Assembly: GCA_958427155.1 (NCBI GenBank)
Contig: CAUABB010000016.1
Span: 1 to 13,969 of the forward strand
Length of the DNA: 13,969 bases
Reading direction: 5' to 3'
From: an uncultured Oscillospiraceae bacterium
Lineage (GTDB): Bacteria; Bacillota; Clostridia; Oscillospirales; Ruminococcaceae
The notes under the pieces are model-generated. The model was not told where the DNA came from and ran no database searches. It was given only the letters and a program-made list of their open reading frames with translations. Numbering within the stretch: the first letter of the stretch is position 1; each line of letters starts with the position of its first letter. Below are positions 13,636 to 13,969 of the stretch, in pieces. Made by a program: the position numbers and the translations under genes.

Positions 13636-13969
13636 TTAATGACCAACTTCGCCATCCTGCGAATCCATTTCAGAAGAAGCAGCCGCTTCCCGCTCAAGAT
13701 CTTCTAAAGAAACCGGTTCTGCATGAATTTCACCAGTCATCAGCTTTTTGAACTCTTCACCGTCAATTTTTTCATGAACCATCAGATAAGATGAAACATT
13801 TTCCACCTGATCACGATGAGCCTCCAGAATATCATGACACTGTTCATAAGCGTTATCGATAATTTCTCTGATTTCCGCGTCAATCTCAGCTGCAACATTT
13901 TCAGAGTAGTTACGAGACTGGTTAAAATCGCGCCCCAAAAAGACCTCATGGTCAGCCTGACCATACACG
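13636..13969 (-). CDS. ftsH: ATP-dependent zinc metalloprotease FtsH, C-terminal end (runs off right edge)
   Basis: Membrane-anchored AAA+ protease that degrades misfolded membrane proteins and unstable regulators. Seen: the last 110 codons only, open to the window edge. The conserved C-terminal protease-domain motifs YGQADHEVFLGRD and RNYSENVAAEIDAEIREII are present, followed by a helical stretch and an acidic variable tail ending GEVGH. The AAA domain and the HEXXH zinc site are outside the window. The first full codon is GTG at 13968, which is internal rather than a start. It is upstream of the methyltransferase-gal run on the same strand, with a terminator between. Confidence 0.93.
   Translation of the reverse strand, partial: VYGQADHEVFLGRDFNQSRNYSENVAAEIDAEIREIIDNAYEQCHDILEAHRDQVENVSSYLMVHEKIDGEEFKKLMTGEIHAEPVSLEDLEREAAASSEMDSQDGEVGH

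Noticed and set aside
1..13969. CRISPR array, phage, transposase or biosynthetic gene cluster
   Set aside because: No regularly spaced repeats, transposase, integrase or clustered synthase genes were seen; gene order alternates in small housekeeping units.

Overview
The window looks like chromosomal DNA of a low-to-moderate GC Gram-positive anaerobe of the class Clostridia, most likely an Oscillospiraceae/Ruminococcaceae-type organism. This is inferred from several things seen in the sequence: Na+-pumping decarboxylase subunits, a Crp/Fnr regulator divergent from a Clostridia-type Fe-S protein, a DUF6125-like protein next to a lone FakA-like domain, TTG and GTG starts with strong GGAGG ribosome binding sites, and extended -10 promoters. 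No rRNA, tRNA, CRISPR array, insertion sequence, phage gene or attachment site was seen.

Left part (1-3372, all minus strand): the N-terminal two thirds of a PcrA/UvrD helicase runs off the left edge. It is followed by a 265-base gap holding its promoter, a weak inverted-repeat structure and the terminator of the next unit. Then come the small and the beta (membrane) subunits of a sodium-translocating decarboxylase, oadG then oadB, behind a near-consensus promoter. No alpha or biotin-carrier subunit is present.

Middle part (3373-8929, alternating strands): an MscS-type channel (+), a hemolysin III/PAQR-type membrane protein (-), a two-gene unit (+) of a cysteine-rich DUF6125-like protein and an 83-residue stand-alone FakA middle-like domain, a Crp/Fnr regulator (-) divergent from a two-part Fe-S protein (+) across a perfect 14-bp palindrome, and an alkaline-phosphatase-superfamily hydrolase resembling phosphonoacetate hydrolase (+).

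Right part (8930-13969, all minus strand): a Leloir-pathway run in transcription order fkbM-like methyltransferase, galK, galE, galM. It is preceded immediately by the terminator and C-terminal end of ftsH, which runs off the right edge. GalM, GalK and GalE together convert beta-galactose to alpha-galactose, galactose-1-phosphate and UDP-sugars. The methyltransferase gene sits 6 bases ahead of galK and may modify a glycan.

Most of the window is ordinary housekeeping and catabolic DNA. The points most worth a second look are the DUF6125/FakA-like pair, the palindrome between the Crp-family gene and the Fe-S gene, the decarboxylase subunits without a catalytic subunit, and the methyltransferase coupled to galK with no obvious promoter.
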